Shown: positions 1-9,456, counted from the stretch's first letter. The stretch: 46,205 bases of DNA from Perkinsus olseni (GCA_013115135.1 JABANP010000427.1:1-46205), one strand, 5' to 3'. Program-made: numbers and translations. The notes: generated from the sequence alone by a model not told the origin.

Positions 1-3
1 AAG

Positions 4-122
4 TGTTATCACCCGAACTCGACAGGAGTGATACTGATAAAAAGCCTGATCCTTAATGAATACAACAGGAACAAATACTTCTAGCGCTGGGGACAGGTGG
101 ATTGTGTGCCTACACAATCACA
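4..122 (+). repeat. LTR-like direct repeat, copy 1
   Basis: This segment starts TGTTATCACCC and ends ATCACA. It is repeated almost exactly at 687-804, differing only by small indels. The TG...CA ends and the length of about 119 bp suit a short LTR. Only three bases lie to its left, so no target-site duplication can be judged. Confidence 0.6.
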
Positions 123-686
123 TCTCCCTCCTTAAAGAAAAACCCACAAAACAAACACGTCAACCGTTTGCTCGCCATCAATGCACAACAGTGTTAAAGT
201 ACATGACAAATGCGGCAAAGGCTCGACTATGCATACTTATACACAAGAGTAATGTCTTGGGCTGTCTGTAGTGCAACGGGCTCCACTGTCAAAAAATTTT
301 TGACAAAAATCCAGACGAAAGCATATCCACAACCAGAAGAAGCTCTTGTTAACTGTCAGCATGTCAGCATGTGAGACGTTGGTGTACCAGACAGAGCCCC
401 GGCGGCCGCTGGGCTGAATCGACATCACATAACCATTATCCAAGGCAGTAAAGCAAGTCTTCTCGTACACACTGTCAGGCAAAAGGCGAGGCTTTTAAGA
501 AACTCCACGTTTACCAATTGGCAGGGTAAACGAATAGGACTGAAGCTCTCAAATAGTCCAACATAGTCGACGGGCATAGATTGACGAATTCACCATGACC
601 TTGAGTCAAAGACTTTGACAGTATACATCCCACATGGCACTCCACTTGGCATAAGAGAGACAAAGATCAGCACGGGTTCTCCACCA
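123..686. other. Interior between the two LTR-like repeats
   Basis: These 564 bp lie between the paired repeats. I see no conserved protein and no TGG primer-binding site directly after the left repeat. The short open frames here look random. The whole 4-804 unit has the size of a TRIM (terminal-repeat retrotransposon in miniature), but a simple duplication is also possible. Confidence 0.35.
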
Positions 687-804
687 TGTTATCACCCGAA
701 CTGACAGGAGTGATACTGATAAAAGCCTGATCCTTAATGAATACAACAGGAACAAATACTTCTAGCGCTAGGGGACAGGTGGATTGTGTGCCTACACAAT
801 CACA
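687..804 (+). repeat. LTR-like direct repeat, copy 2
   Basis: Second copy of the 4-122 repeat, in the same orientation and beginning TGTTATC. It ends 85 bp before the 5' LTR of the large retrotransposon. The spacer 805-889 holds only a short palindromic stretch and no gene. Confidence 0.6.
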
Positions 805-889
805 TCGAGCCACTCGATAGGACTGGAACCGATGATGCCACGTTGATAAAGGATCCTCAATTCATAATTCTCGAAGCCGGGCTTCGAGG

Positions 890-1057
890 TGTTGTGCGAC
901 GTTGTGATCTCGATGTCCCCTCGTAGCTGACACAAAGCCTTGTCTCCTTATCCCGTTGTTCCTATTGTAATAATAAGATATTTATTCCTTCCCTACCAAA
1001 GGGGCTTTGCGTTCTTCCCGAAATGACCATCACTGAATCCTCGGAGGGGCTCGAACA
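890..1057 (+). repeat. 5' LTR
   Basis: 168 bp beginning TGTTGTGCGACG and ending CTCGAACA. It matches 7994-8162 with only a few substitutions and one indel. The start codon of the gag frame (1023) lies inside the LTR, about 35 bp before its end. Confidence 0.92.
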
Positions 1058-1957
1058 TGGTACTGGAACCGAGAGAGGTTCAGTGACTTCAGCTTCTTTG
1101 GCTCCGATACCGGCTTCGGTAACTGCTATAAGGGATTTGGTTATCTCCTGGCTTACTACTGTGCCGGTTGGTATTAGTGTACTGGAATTGGCAGTTGAAG
1201 ATATCAAGAAGGCCGTCCCCGATGTGACCAGGGAGACCTTTGGTGAAGGTGTTGATGCTGCCTTGTCGGTAACTGATGTGCACGAGGGTAAGGTTGCGGC
1301 CGTTACTAAGAAGTTGTATGATTTCGGTGAGTCTGAAGATCGGCGATCCCGGACTCAACCTCGTCGGGTGTTGCTTGGGGATTTCTACTCTCCTTTTTGT
1401 GAGAACCCTTTGGTTATTAAGAAGTGGGGTGTTACTTGTCAAGAACGGTTGGACCGTATTGGTTTTGAAGAAGCGATAGGTTGTCAAGTGACCCCTATTT
1501 TGTCTAGGGAGGCGAAACCTGTGACGACGTCACCAATGTATGAGTCGCTGCCGGTTGGTAAAGATGGTTCTAGCACTCCTACTTCTACTGTAGGAGTGGT
1601 ACGTCCCGATGGTAATACCACTGGTTTTAGTAATGTTTTGGTTGATGATGGTTTAGCCTCGTTGGGATTGGATTTACCTTCGTCAGTAGACACGGTTGGT
1701 AGAAAGGATTTATCGGAGGGTCGTCGTATTGCTCTCTCTTTGGAACCGGTGATATTTTCTGGTACTGGTGACTTGCTACCGTATCCTGTGTGGAAAAGGA
1801 GATTCGATTTACTTTGTCGTAGTAATGGACTCCTTGGAGATCCGGTTACTATTTTTTATGCCCTGAATCGTTGTTTATCTCCCGCCTTGGTTTTGGCTCT
1901 CAATCCTTCTCCGCCTGGTCTTGGTCCGGTTAGTGGCTGGGTGGCGGAGAGGGATGT
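1023..1957 (+). pseudogene. gag, N-terminal part (interrupted)
   Basis: An open frame of about 311 codons runs from an ATG in the LTR to the left edge of the fold-back insertion. Its last part (about 1750-1950) has the look of a retrotransposon gag capsid region, with aromatic and leucine-rich helices such as PYPVWKRRFDLLCRS. After 1958 the frame continues only as an artefact through the tandem repeats of the inserted element, giving SYTENSY-like repeats, and stops at 2096. The gag sequence resumes at about 2736, and removing the 778-779 bp insertion keeps the reading frame. The interruption is therefore recent or unselected. No alternative product is suggested. Confidence 0.75.
1058..1072 (+). 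other. Primer-binding site
   Basis: TGGTACTGGAACC begins exactly at the LTR border. TGG pairs with the CCA end of a tRNA, and the following GGAACC can pair with a T-arm GGTTCC. The tRNA species is not identified. The gag frame reads straight through this site. Confidence 0.65.
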
Positions 1958-2735
1958 TCACGACTCGTACACCGAAAACTCGTACATTTTCGACTCATGT
2001 CTCGAAAACTCGTACATCTTCGACTCGTACACCAAATACCCGTACAATGAGGACTCGTGCACGGAAAACTCGTACACAGAAAACTCGTACATGTAAAACT
2101 CGTACGCAAAATACTCGTACACATAATACCCGTACACAAAACACTCGTACACATAATGCTCGTACACCGTCATTTCATGCACACACCCACTTTCAACTCG
2201 TACACCGTCATTTCGTACACCCTGCGAAAATTTTTCGCGCAAAGCCGGCGGTATAGGGTATAGGGTATGTAGGTATAGGGAAAGCCGGCGCACTGCCGCC
2301 TCTACTTGACTATTTATCTCCTCCCTGTCGTGCCGAGCCTGTACATAGGATCGAACCCGCAACCTTTGGATTGATAACCCGTTACCTTAACCTCCATACC
2401 ACTCACACTATTGGATATTTACTAACGGAGTGGCGCAAACAATTCGCTCTCTATAGACAATTTTACTTCCTTCGCTCCGCCATTGCTCTCAGCGCGCGGC
2501 CCAAAAATGCGACTGAAGCAGCATAGTGTACGAGTCGTGCTCGTGTACGAGCTAACGATGTACGAGTTTTATGCGTATGGGTTTTACGTGTATGAGTTTT
2601 ATGTGTACGAGTATTATGTGTACGAGTTTTAAGTGTACGAAACGACGGTGTACGGATCCAAGGGGTGAACGAGCATTCAGTGTACGAGTCGTGTACGAAA
2701 TGAAAGTGTACGAGTTTTCGGTGTACGAGTCGTGA
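1958..2735. mobile_element. Fold-back-type element 1, inserted in gag
   Basis: The ends are inverted copies of each other. The left end reads TCACGACTCGTACACCGAAA, and the same sequence appears on the opposite strand at the right end (2708-2735). Each arm (about 1958-2230 and 2520-2735) is an array of degenerate 15-18 bp units around CTCGTACAC. The core (2231-2519) carries a tRNA-like module. There is no transposase frame, so it must be non-autonomous. Long inverted arms built from short tandem repeats are the hallmark of fold-back elements. No target duplication longer than one or two bases is visible. Confidence 0.8.
2341..2405 (-). repeat. tRNA-like module in fold-back 1
   Basis: On the minus strand an A-box-like stretch (GTGGTATGGAGG) is followed 40-50 nt later by the B-box GGTTCGATCC (2357-2348), with a variable region AAAGGTTGC as in tRNAs. 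The anticodon stem no longer pairs, so this is a tRNA-derived repeat and not a functional tRNA gene. Confidence 0.6.
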
Positions 2736-3670
2736 TACACCCGGCGGAGATCGCTCGTATCTTTCGATTTTTATCGCAATCTTGTAGTGGAGTATCTGAT
2801 GATGTTGCCCGGCTTGGTGCTGAGCAGCGGTTTGCAGTTACGTGCCAGAAGCCGAACGAGAGTATTGCTGATTATGTTGTGCGTTTCTCCAATGCGGCTT
2901 CTGATTTGGCCGCCTATACTGGGAAAAGTATATCTGAGGAGAAGCTTCGCACTAATTTTATTCGTGGTATATCGGCCTCCTGGAGGTCGCATGCGCTTGA
3001 TATTTTATCTCGTGGTGGTGACTTTATCACTCTGACTCGTGAACTCAGTCAACGAGAAAGGTTAGAGAAGGTGGTACTTGGTCCTCGGGATCAAACGGCT
3101 TATTCTTCAAGTGCTGGCCGTGGTCGGGTGAATGTGGTAGATGATCCCTCTGCAGAAGGAAGGCAGCCTATCCCGGGTAAATCGCCTGGGTTTTCGCCTT
3201 CTAAGAAGGTCTGCTATTCTTGGAGAGATCATGGTAAATGTCGTTTTGGTAACAAATGTCGATTCTGTCATGACAATTCGTCGAAACCTCAGTTTCATAC
3301 CGCACAAACTGTTAATTCAGTGAGTGAAGTAGAATCGGGGCCCTCGAATTCTAGTGAGGAAGAGTCTTTGAACCATCTCGTCATACCAGAGAAAGCATCA
3401 CCCTTACCATTTGTGTCGTTCAAAGTTCCCGGTGTGGGCTTGGTTTCCTGTTTGTTGGATTCTGGAGCCTACTGGAATTATGTGGCCAAGTCGTTTTTGC
3501 TTCATCTTGGTTTTGGAAATGCTACGTTGGACAAGTGTGGTGATTTTGTATCATTGCCTAACGGTGTGGACGAGAAAATCCTAGGCACTGTTCAGCTAGG
3601 TGGTCTCCTTTTTGAAAAAGGCTTTTTCGCGTTATGGACACCGCTGAGCGAAATGGTGCTCCCTATTTGA
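2736..3670 (+). pseudogene. gag C-terminal part, CCCH zinc finger and start of protease
   Basis: The frame resumes after the insertion with a gag-type segment (residues such as EQRFAVTCQKPNESIADYVV) and then a CCCH zinc finger, C-x8-C-x5-C-x3-H, at about 3211-3270. That spacing is typical of RNA-binding CCCH fingers and not of the usual CCHC knuckle. A retropepsin follows, with the catalytic motif LLDSGA near 3453-3470. The frame ends at 3670, overlapping the pol frame by 37 nt. The second half of the protease, including the LIIG motif, lies in the pol frame, so a -1 frameshift is needed to make it. It is called broken because its 5' half is separated by the fold-back insertion. Confidence 0.85.
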
Positions 3671-6600
3671 TTATTGGTGTTAAGTCTATGCATGATTTAG
3701 GCATTGACTTACGTTTTGGGAGCCAGGTTGGGATATCTAAGGAAAAGACTGACTCGTCCAGGCTTTTTTCAATCACTATGAGACCCTCTACATTGTGCGT
3801 GTTATCTACTTTGCCCTTTGTAAGAGTTGATGATGATGATCGTTCGGGTTACCATGAATTATCTACAGTATGGTCCCCGAACTTGTTGGAAGATGGTCTT
3901 CCCGGAGTCACATCGGCAGTAACAGGCTGGCACCAAGTGGTTGGGTCTAGTGGATATCGATGGCGTGCTCGAAAGTTACAAAATGGTGAGAGTAAGGATA
4001 CCCCAACCCAACGATATTGTATTGAGGTCGACTCCCCCTATGATGCTGCGACCTTGAGTAAGATCCCGGCGAGGAAAGATTATGGTGGCCGCATGGTGGG
4101 TCGGCTTTCGCCGCAAGATAAGGATCTATATGAGAAAGTGGTGGCTAAGTATGTTGATAAAGGGTGGTGGCGTGTGGCTGGACCTGTTACCACTACTCCA
4201 TATTCGTCGAGTGCCTTGGTGGTGTTTCCGGTACGGTCCCGGAAGCCCGGTGCCAGTACTCCCATAAGGCCGGTTTTGGATGCCCGCTTGAGGAATATTC
4301 ATAGCCCGGCGAGTTCTTACGAAGGCCCTTGTATTGATGCCATTTTATTGAATATTCGTCTTCGGTGGCATCCTCAGTCACGGGTTTTAACCCGTGACGC
4401 TTCGAGCGCTTTCTACCGCGTTCGTATGTCACCATCGTCCATGGTGGAACTACTGGCTGACGGTATGGTCTATCATAGTTGGAGGTTGTGTTTTGGTCTC
4501 CGAGCTGGACCATGCTGTTTATGGTCGGCCCTTACATTTGTTCTGGACGTTAGTATAGCAGAGCTTCCTGCTGACATGCGCCCGCGATTATTTGGTTGTG
4601 CCTTTTATTTGTATCTTGATGACCTTACTCTGGTTATTGATGGAGGTGTCGACCCGGACAACGAGTCTTCTCTGGCTGAAACTATTATCTCCAAGGTCGT
4701 CGAGGTTGCTGCACGTTACGGATTTGATTTCCCCGAGATCAAAGGATATGATAGTGTCAGTATCCATCGTTTCAAGCATCTTGGTATATGGTGGGAATTT
4801 GATGAAGGAGATCTCTCTTTCTCGTGTCCTAAGTTTACGCTGGGCACTGTGAAAAATGCTCAAGGTGAATATAAAACTCCCTGGACGCGCAGGGAGCTGT
4901 ATTCTGTGGCGGCGTGCGTTAGTAGTGGTTGCGATCCTTTGCTGATTCATGGCAAAGAACGGCTGGCCGGAGATGTCCTCAAGATACTATGTGGTTATGT
5001 TGGTAAAAACAAAGATTGGGACGAGTCTTTCGAGATCGACAATCAAGGTCCTTCCTATAAGGTGCTATGCTCTTGTATTAAGGTGATTGAAGACCATGTG
5101 AAGCAAGAATGTCATCACCCAGTTCAACACCCTGATCAGCTCGAGGTCCATGTGGACGCGAGCTCTATAGGTTGGGCATGGGCGATGTTTGGCGTCTCTA
5201 CCGTCACTGGCGATTCATGGTTGATTCAGTCAGCTGCAGGTGTCTTCAAGACCAAAAATCAGAGAAGCTCGCATATAAACAGAAAAGAACTCGCCGCCCT
5301 CGCCAAGGCTATGGTCGCGGTCCACGCGGCCCTATCCGGTAAACGTCAGCGTCCTCTCATCCCTCTGGTCAAGGTATGTTGTGACTCTCAAACGGTGGTC
5401 AGATGGACGGCATCAAATGGTATTCGATCTTCCAGTAAGAGCTTGGAGAGAGTAATTGTCCGTCGTCTGATTCAATCCATCAGAGAGATCATGGACGATC
5501 TCCGCTCTGTCGGGGTCAACTTCAAGTTAGAGAAGGTGACCAGCGAGGACAATCGGGCAGACTCCCTTAGTAGAGCGGCGAGTGATTGGGGGTTCGACCA
5601 ATTGGAGATCTCTGATCCGAGTGATGATGCCGCTCTCTTCCCTGCTTCAGAGGCAATTCATGCTGTGCAGGGGGGTGAGCGTGATAAGTGTGCACAACCT
5701 GACTTGCCTGTCGGGGCGACGGCACGAGAAGCTGTGCGGTCTCTTCAAGAAAAGTCTCCTTTGTGGAGTAAGGTTGTGGTATATCTCAAGACTGGTGGTA
5801 AGGCTGACCCTAAGGTTCTGCATGCGGCTCAGGAGAAACGTATTGATTCAGAAGGTCTTCTGGTGGCTCTGAGGTATCCAGGAGGATCGACTTTGCAATC
5901 TCCACGCGAGGTCATCGTCATTCCTTGCGACTTTGACGCGGGAAAGGCCGAGGATCTTCGGATTATCAAGGTTTTCCATGAGTCCACTCATCATAATGCT
6001 AGATATTTATCATGGGAAGTGTCTCGGTTTTTCCTTATCGATGGTTTAGCGCGATTGGCGCGTCTGGTCTGTCAAGGTTGTGAGAGATGCCAAAACGCTA
6101 TGACTACCCGTTTTTATGCCGGGGCTATGGGCTTTACTGATACCACAGCTGCGTGTGTGTGGGATGTGGTGGCCTGCGATATTGCAGGGCCCTTTAGGCC
6201 CGATAAGGACTATGGTTTTGTGGCTGCGTTGGTATTAATAGATATGTATAGTCATTATGTAATCATTCGAGGGCTTCGTGACCAACGCACTATTACCATA
6301 TGTTCGGTTCTGGGCGCTGTTATCCATGAGCTGGGGGCGATGAGACAGCTAAGATCGGATGGAGCTCCAAATCTTACGTCTCGCCGCTTTCGGCAGTTTA
6401 CTGCCTCGGCGGGAGTGGAGCATGTTGTTGCTAACCGGTATTCACCATTCCAGAATGGAATGGTAGAAAAATCCATTAGCAATATAAAAACGGTTCTACG
6501 TCTTTTCCCCGAGGTTTTGAAAGCTAAGCACTATGGTACCTCTCATTGGTATTCTGTCATGTGCCGAGCAGGGAGGAGGGCTAATGATCGCCCATACCTT

Positions 6601-7005
6601 GGTACTACGCCCTTTGCTCTATGGTTTGGTCGAGAACGACGTCCAGAAGAAGTGGCACGGTTGTCTACAAAGCCTGAAGAGAAGTCTGTGGAAGGCGTAA
6701 GTACTGAAAGAAAGGCTAAGCAAGAAGAGTTTGATGTTGCTCGTTCTGAGCGACAGTTGCCTCGTCGATATGCACCACGATCTCTCAAGGTATCAGTTGG
6801 TAGTAAAGTGAAGATTTTTCGCCCTAATCAAGCTCCTGGTGTCGGTCATGCCTCTGGTTACTACAAGGATCCGGTTTATGTGGTAATTGACCAAGAAGGA
6901 GTAAATGTGGCTCTATTGGAGGTCGGAAAATCTGAAGGAGATGAGATTGTTGAGCATATTCGAAATATTCGACCGTATTATGGGTGTACCGCGATTCGTC
7001 CATGA
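3634..7005 (+). CDS. pol polyprotein: protease end, reverse transcriptase, RNase H, integrase
   Basis: The frame has 1123 codons and no stops. Residues 9-26 complete the protease (APYLIIGVKSMHDL). The reverse transcriptase follows, with a first catalytic Asp in LTRDASSAFY (about residue 252) and the YLDD box at about 327-331. RNase H shows Asp in VHVDASS (about 507), Glu in NRKELAAL, Asp in CCDSQTV (about 583) and a final Asp in NRADSLSR. The integrase has an HHCC zinc region (HH near 785, CQGCERC near 812-818) and the catalytic triad Asp849, Asp909, Glu945, spaced D-x59-D-x35-E. All key residues are present, so this copy could encode active enzymes. Expression is expected by -1 frameshifting from the gag-protease frame. 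The ATG at 3634 is probably not the natural start. Confidence 0.95.
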   Translation: MDTAERNGAPYLIIGVKSMHDLGIDLRFGSQVGISKEKTDSSRLFSITMRPSTLCVLSTLPFVRVDDDDRSGYHELSTVWSPNLLEDGLPGVTSAVTGWHQVVGSSGYRWRARKLQNGESKDTPTQRYCIEVDSPYDAATLSKIPARKDYGGRMVGRLSPQDKDLYEKVVAKYVDKGWWRVAGPVTTTPYSSSALVVFPVRSRKPGASTPIRPVLDARLRNIHSPASSYEGPCIDAILLNIRLRWHPQSRVLTRDASSAFYRVRMSPSSMVELLADGMVYHSWRLCFGLRAGPCCLWSALTFVLDVSIAELPADMRPRLFGCAFYLYLDDLTLVIDGGVDPDNESSLAETIISKVVEVAARYGFDFPEIKGYDSVSIHRFKHLGIWWEFDEGDLSFSCPKFTLGTVKNAQGEYKTPWTRRELYSVAACVSSGCDPLLIHGKERLAGDVLKILCGYVGKNKDWDESFEIDNQGPSYKVLCSCIKVIEDHVKQECHHPVQHPDQLEVHVDASSIGWAWAMFGVSTVTGDSWLIQSAAGVFKTKNQRSSHINRKELAALAKAMVAVHAALSGKRQRPLIPLVKVCCDSQTVVRWTASNGIRSSSKSLERVIVRRLIQSIREIMDDLRSVGVNFKLEKVTSEDNRADSLSRAASDWGFDQLEISDPSDDAALFPASEAIHAVQGGERDKCAQPDLPVGATAREAVRSLQEKSPLWSKVVVYLKTGGKADPKVLHAAQEKRIDSEGLLVALRYPGGSTLQSPREVIVIPCDFDAGKAEDLRIIKVFHESTHHNARYLSWEVSRFFLIDGLARLARLVCQGCERCQNAMTTRFYAGAMGFTDTTAACVWDVVACDIAGPFRPDKDYGFVAALVLIDMYSHYVIIRGLRDQRTITICSVLGAVIHELGAMRQLRSDGAPNLTSRRFRQFTASAGVEHVVANRYSPFQNGMVEKSISNIKTVLRLFPEVLKAKHYGTSHWYSVMCRAGRRANDRPYLGTTPFALWFGRERRPEEVARLSTKPEEKSVEGVSTERKAKQEEFDVARSERQLPRRYAPRSLKVSVGSKVKIFRPNQAPGVGHASGYYKDPVYVVIDQEGVNVALLEVGKSEGDEIVEHIRNIRPYYGCTAIRP

Positions 7006-7269
7006 TCGATTGGTCACTGCAGCTTCGGTCCAAGATTGTTTCGTACAAATTTCGGTTCATTCATGATCTTTTCGTACATCGAAAAAGTGTATGTTTCGCT
7101 CACGATTGTTTCATCCATAACCGGTTTCGGACACGATTACTTCGTGCATGGGCGGTTGATCCAAAGATATGCTCGTGGTGATCTATTCGGCCACGATCTT
7201 TTCGAAAAAAATTCATTCGTCCAATAGTGGTTCGTACATATGGAACTACGACACGGAAATGTTTGCCGG

Positions 7270-7325
7270 AGGAAAGGAACCCACGACCTCGCGAATACAA
7301 GCATGAACTCCTAACCTACTCACCT
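7270..7325 (-). repeat. tRNA-like 3' part in fold-back 2
   Basis: On the minus strand, GAGGTCGTGGGTTCC near 7275-7290 resembles the variable region and T-arm of a tRNA and is preceded by an anticodon-arm-like stretch. It is degenerate, and no acceptor stem is visible. Confidence 0.35.
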
Positions 7326-7524
7326 GTAAGACTCCTGCTCAACTCCGACAAAGTACCGACCATGCGATACCCAACCTATTCAACTTGGCTCCATTCGTGT
7401 TTGAAGCCTCTAGGCACTGGGATCACCACAGAGACAACCTGATCTGGGGGGGTGCTAGATCGTCACCACTGGTGACTCACCAGTAGAGGCGGCGGTGACA
7501 TTCTTAGATCGTGGTAGGTGATGC

Positions 7525-7596
7525 TAATAGCGGAATTGGTAGAGCTCCCGGCTAGCATGACGATGGTCCCAGGTTCAAATCTGGGTAGGGGTAGAT
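7525..7596 (+). repeat. tRNA-Ala-like module in fold-back 2
   Basis: TAGCGGAATTGGTAGAGC is close to a tRNA A-box and D-arm. CTAGCATG matches the anticodon loop region of tRNA-Ala (AGC). GGTTCAAATC at 7572-7581 is a B-box. The anticodon stem no longer pairs, so it is a tRNA-derived repeat and not a working gene. Confidence 0.55.
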
Positions 7597-7646
7597 GGCA
7601 GTGTCGGGAGTGGTGAGCCGGCGGCGCAGCTAGCTATGGCGCTACT

Positions 7647-7680
7647 AGACATATGTGACGCCGCGGCGTCACATATGTCT
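7647..7680. repeat. Perfect 34-bp palindrome
   Basis: AGACATATGTGACGCCG is followed directly by its exact reverse complement, with no spacer. It would form a 17-bp hairpin stem. Confidence 0.9.
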
Positions 7681-7977
7681 AAAAGTAGCGTGGACGAAAC
7701 GCACATGTACGAAAGGCTTGTACGAAAAGCCCTGGAAGAAAGAAGCGGAGTTAGAGCATGATTGGACGAAACGGCGTTGATGAAAGAGTCATGTACGTAA
7801 GACCCGTGGACGAAAGAGACGTGTATGAAAGAGGATGGACGGAAGTAACATGGACGAAACAAGCAGGATGAACCCTACCATGGATGAAACAATCGTGGAC
7901 GAAGCCAACAATGTATGAAACAGCGATGTATGAATGGAGGTTCCCCGCGTATTATGCCTGATTTCTGATATCGTCAC

Positions 7978-7993
7978 TCGATCAGGGGGGTGA
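7978..7993 (+). other. Purine-rich tract before the 3' LTR
   Basis: GATCAGGGGGGTGA lies directly before the first base of the 3' LTR (7994), where the plus-strand primer of an LTR retrotransposon is expected. Confidence 0.6.
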
Positions 7994-8162
7994 TGTTGTG
8001 CGACGTTGTGATCTCGATGTCCCCTCGTAGCTAACACAAAGCCTTGTCTCCCTTATCCCGTTGTTCCTAGTGTAATAATAAGATATTTATTCCATCCCTA
8101 CCAAAGGGACTTTGCGTTCTTCCCGAAATGACCATCACTGAATCCTCGGAGGGGCTCGAACA
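7994..8162 (+). repeat. 3' LTR
   Basis: 169 bp, a few differences from the 5' LTR at 890-1057, beginning TGTTGTGCGACG and ending CTCGAACA. Confidence 0.92.
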
Positions 8163-9015
8163 GTAGGCACGGCCTTCACGAGGCCTTCCCGGAGATTCCT
8201 CCTCGGTGGCCCACCGACGGTGGGTGTCGGGGTTGTACTAGCACCTCGCGCATATGGCCTCCCGACCAGCTTCTCCTCGGGGCCCCCGAGTCGGAGGATA
8301 TTACAGCTGCTGTGATTGCTGCAAACAGCGTCTCCGATCTCCTTCTACGTTCGTCTCAACCCACGCGGCGCTGCGCTTGAAAGCGTCGCGCATACACCGT
8401 ATGCGCGACACCAGCAGCTGGCCCGCCCTGCGGCACAGCCCTCGGTAGGCACTCGTTACTCTCGCTAGTCAGCGGCTCCTCGTTCCCATCGTGAGCGGAG
8501 TCGCTTGCGTGACACCATGCAGCGACCATGCGGTGCTTTGTGCCGCAGTACTGCCAGGGCACCTCTGCGCTCGCCACCTGACTATGCTACAGCTCCGATT
8601 CTCGGCGCGACATTTGCATCAACGGGCAACCTGACCAGTGACTGACTGGAGCCCCCAGTCAGTGTCTCCTCCAGTCTGGGGGCGACCTCGATCCATCGCA
8701 TTCCTGTGTATCCAGCAGCTTCGACACAGCTATGATTCACCTCAGCCTCAGGCGGCGGGGTTGCCCCATTCGGTTAGTTTGGCCGTTAAACCGGCACGAG
8801 TCCTGCAACGTAGTGGCCCTACCTTGTAGGACCTACAGCAGGTGTGCTTCACCCCGTATGGAACTTGCGACGACGGGATTTCCATCACTCGCAGCATTTT
8901 CTGAGCATGCAGTGCTGAACCAGACCACATTATGCTTTTTTTTAGTCGGAGCTCCGGGGCGTACCACAATGTCTTCACCATCATTTGGTCACGTCCCGTC
9001 ATGTTCGTCCCCGTT
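8163..9015. other. No convincing gene
   Basis: GC-rich sequence with several short overlapping frames on both strands. I recognise no motif. It lies downstream, in minus-strand sense, of the recombinase-like relic and may be its decayed continuation. Confidence 0.4.
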
Positions 9016-9456
9016 CTATGTGCTTTCATGCACACGATAGGGCAGTTGAGCTCGGTCTCGACTCGATCGTAACGTTGTTCGCCCGGCAGAAGTGCCTTCT
9101 CGACGGCTGTTCGATTCGCGACACGAGCTCTCTTCCCATGGGTGGCGCGGCGGCTTCGACTCGAAGCCTTCGAGTCCCTTCACCGTTGCTATTAGTATAG
9201 GGCGTCTCGTGTTGATCTCATACCCCAGCAGCTCATGCGCCTTCTTCAACCCCATCAAGTACGTCTTAGCGGTCCCAGCGTTTCCTATGCTAGTAATCCA
9301 GTCCTGCATCTCCTGAAGATTGGCTGGCATCGGTGCCCGCATCCTCTTGTCGGCTTTAGTCAACTCGACCGTGAACCTGATCCACGACCGCACCCCCACC
9401 GCATACGTCTTCGCCGTGGCTGGGCGGATGCTGCGCGCTGCGACCGCCCACGCATC
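9016..9456 (-). pseudogene. Tyrosine-recombinase-like core-binding domain relic
   Basis: This minus-strand open frame has about 146 codons. It contains WIRFTVELTK, a segment GTAKTYLMGLKKAHELLGY, and then PILIATVKGLEG. The pattern of a tryptophan and aromatic helix, a T-x-x-x-Y-x-x-x-L-x-x-x-H helix and a later V-x-x-x-x-K-G-L/I helix is that of the SAM-like DNA-binding domain of eukaryotic tyrosine-recombinase transposons (Crypton, DIRS, Ngaro). The catalytic R...H-x-x-R...Y part is not found downstream. The C-terminal 40 residues lose family character, so I read it as a truncated relic. Another possibility is a chance frame, which the match makes less likely but does not exclude. Confidence 0.45.

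Larger units (their letters stand above)
7006..7945. mobile_element. Fold-back-type element 2, between pol and the 3' LTR
   Basis: The left arm (about 7006-7235) is an array of degenerate units like TTTCGTCCATGATTG. The right arm (about 7680-7945) carries the same units in inverted order. For example, CACGATTGTTTCATCCAT at about 7100-7117 recurs on the opposite strand in the right arm near 7882-7900. The core (7236-7680) holds two tRNA-like modules and a perfect 34-bp palindrome. No protein is encoded. The exact ends are uncertain. The design matches fold-back element 1, but the repeat unit differs. Confidence 0.6.
890..8162 (+). mobile_element. LTR retrotransposon, PR-RT-RH-IN order, carrying nested insertions
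   Basis: The element is bounded by 168-169 bp TG...CA repeats at 890-1057 and 7994-8162. Inside are a primer-binding site, gag, zinc finger, protease, reverse transcriptase, RNase H, integrase and a purine-rich tract. The order RT-RNase H-integrase places it with Ty3- or Bel/Pao-type elements and rules out Ty1/copia. The flanking bases (cgagg on the left, gtagg on the right) do not form a clear target-site duplication. Two fold-back elements (1958-2735 and about 7006-7945) are inserted in it, so this copy is not intact although the pol frame is open. Confidence 0.95.

Noticed and set aside
2040..2240. CRISPR-like array of short repeats
   Set aside because: The units are contiguous and degenerate with no constant spacers, and the same array occurs inverted at the other end. 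It is a fold-back arm in a eukaryotic genome.
1930..2362. Open frames on both strands in the fold-back arm encoding SYTENSY- or YVYEF-like repeats
   Set aside because: They are by-products of the 15-18 bp tandem DNA repeat read in several frames. A DNA repeat structure explains them fully.
7525..7596. Functional tRNA-Ala gene
   Set aside because: The A- and B-boxes are recognisable but the anticodon stem does not pair, so a tRNA-derived repeat is the safer call. The same applies to the other tRNA-like modules.
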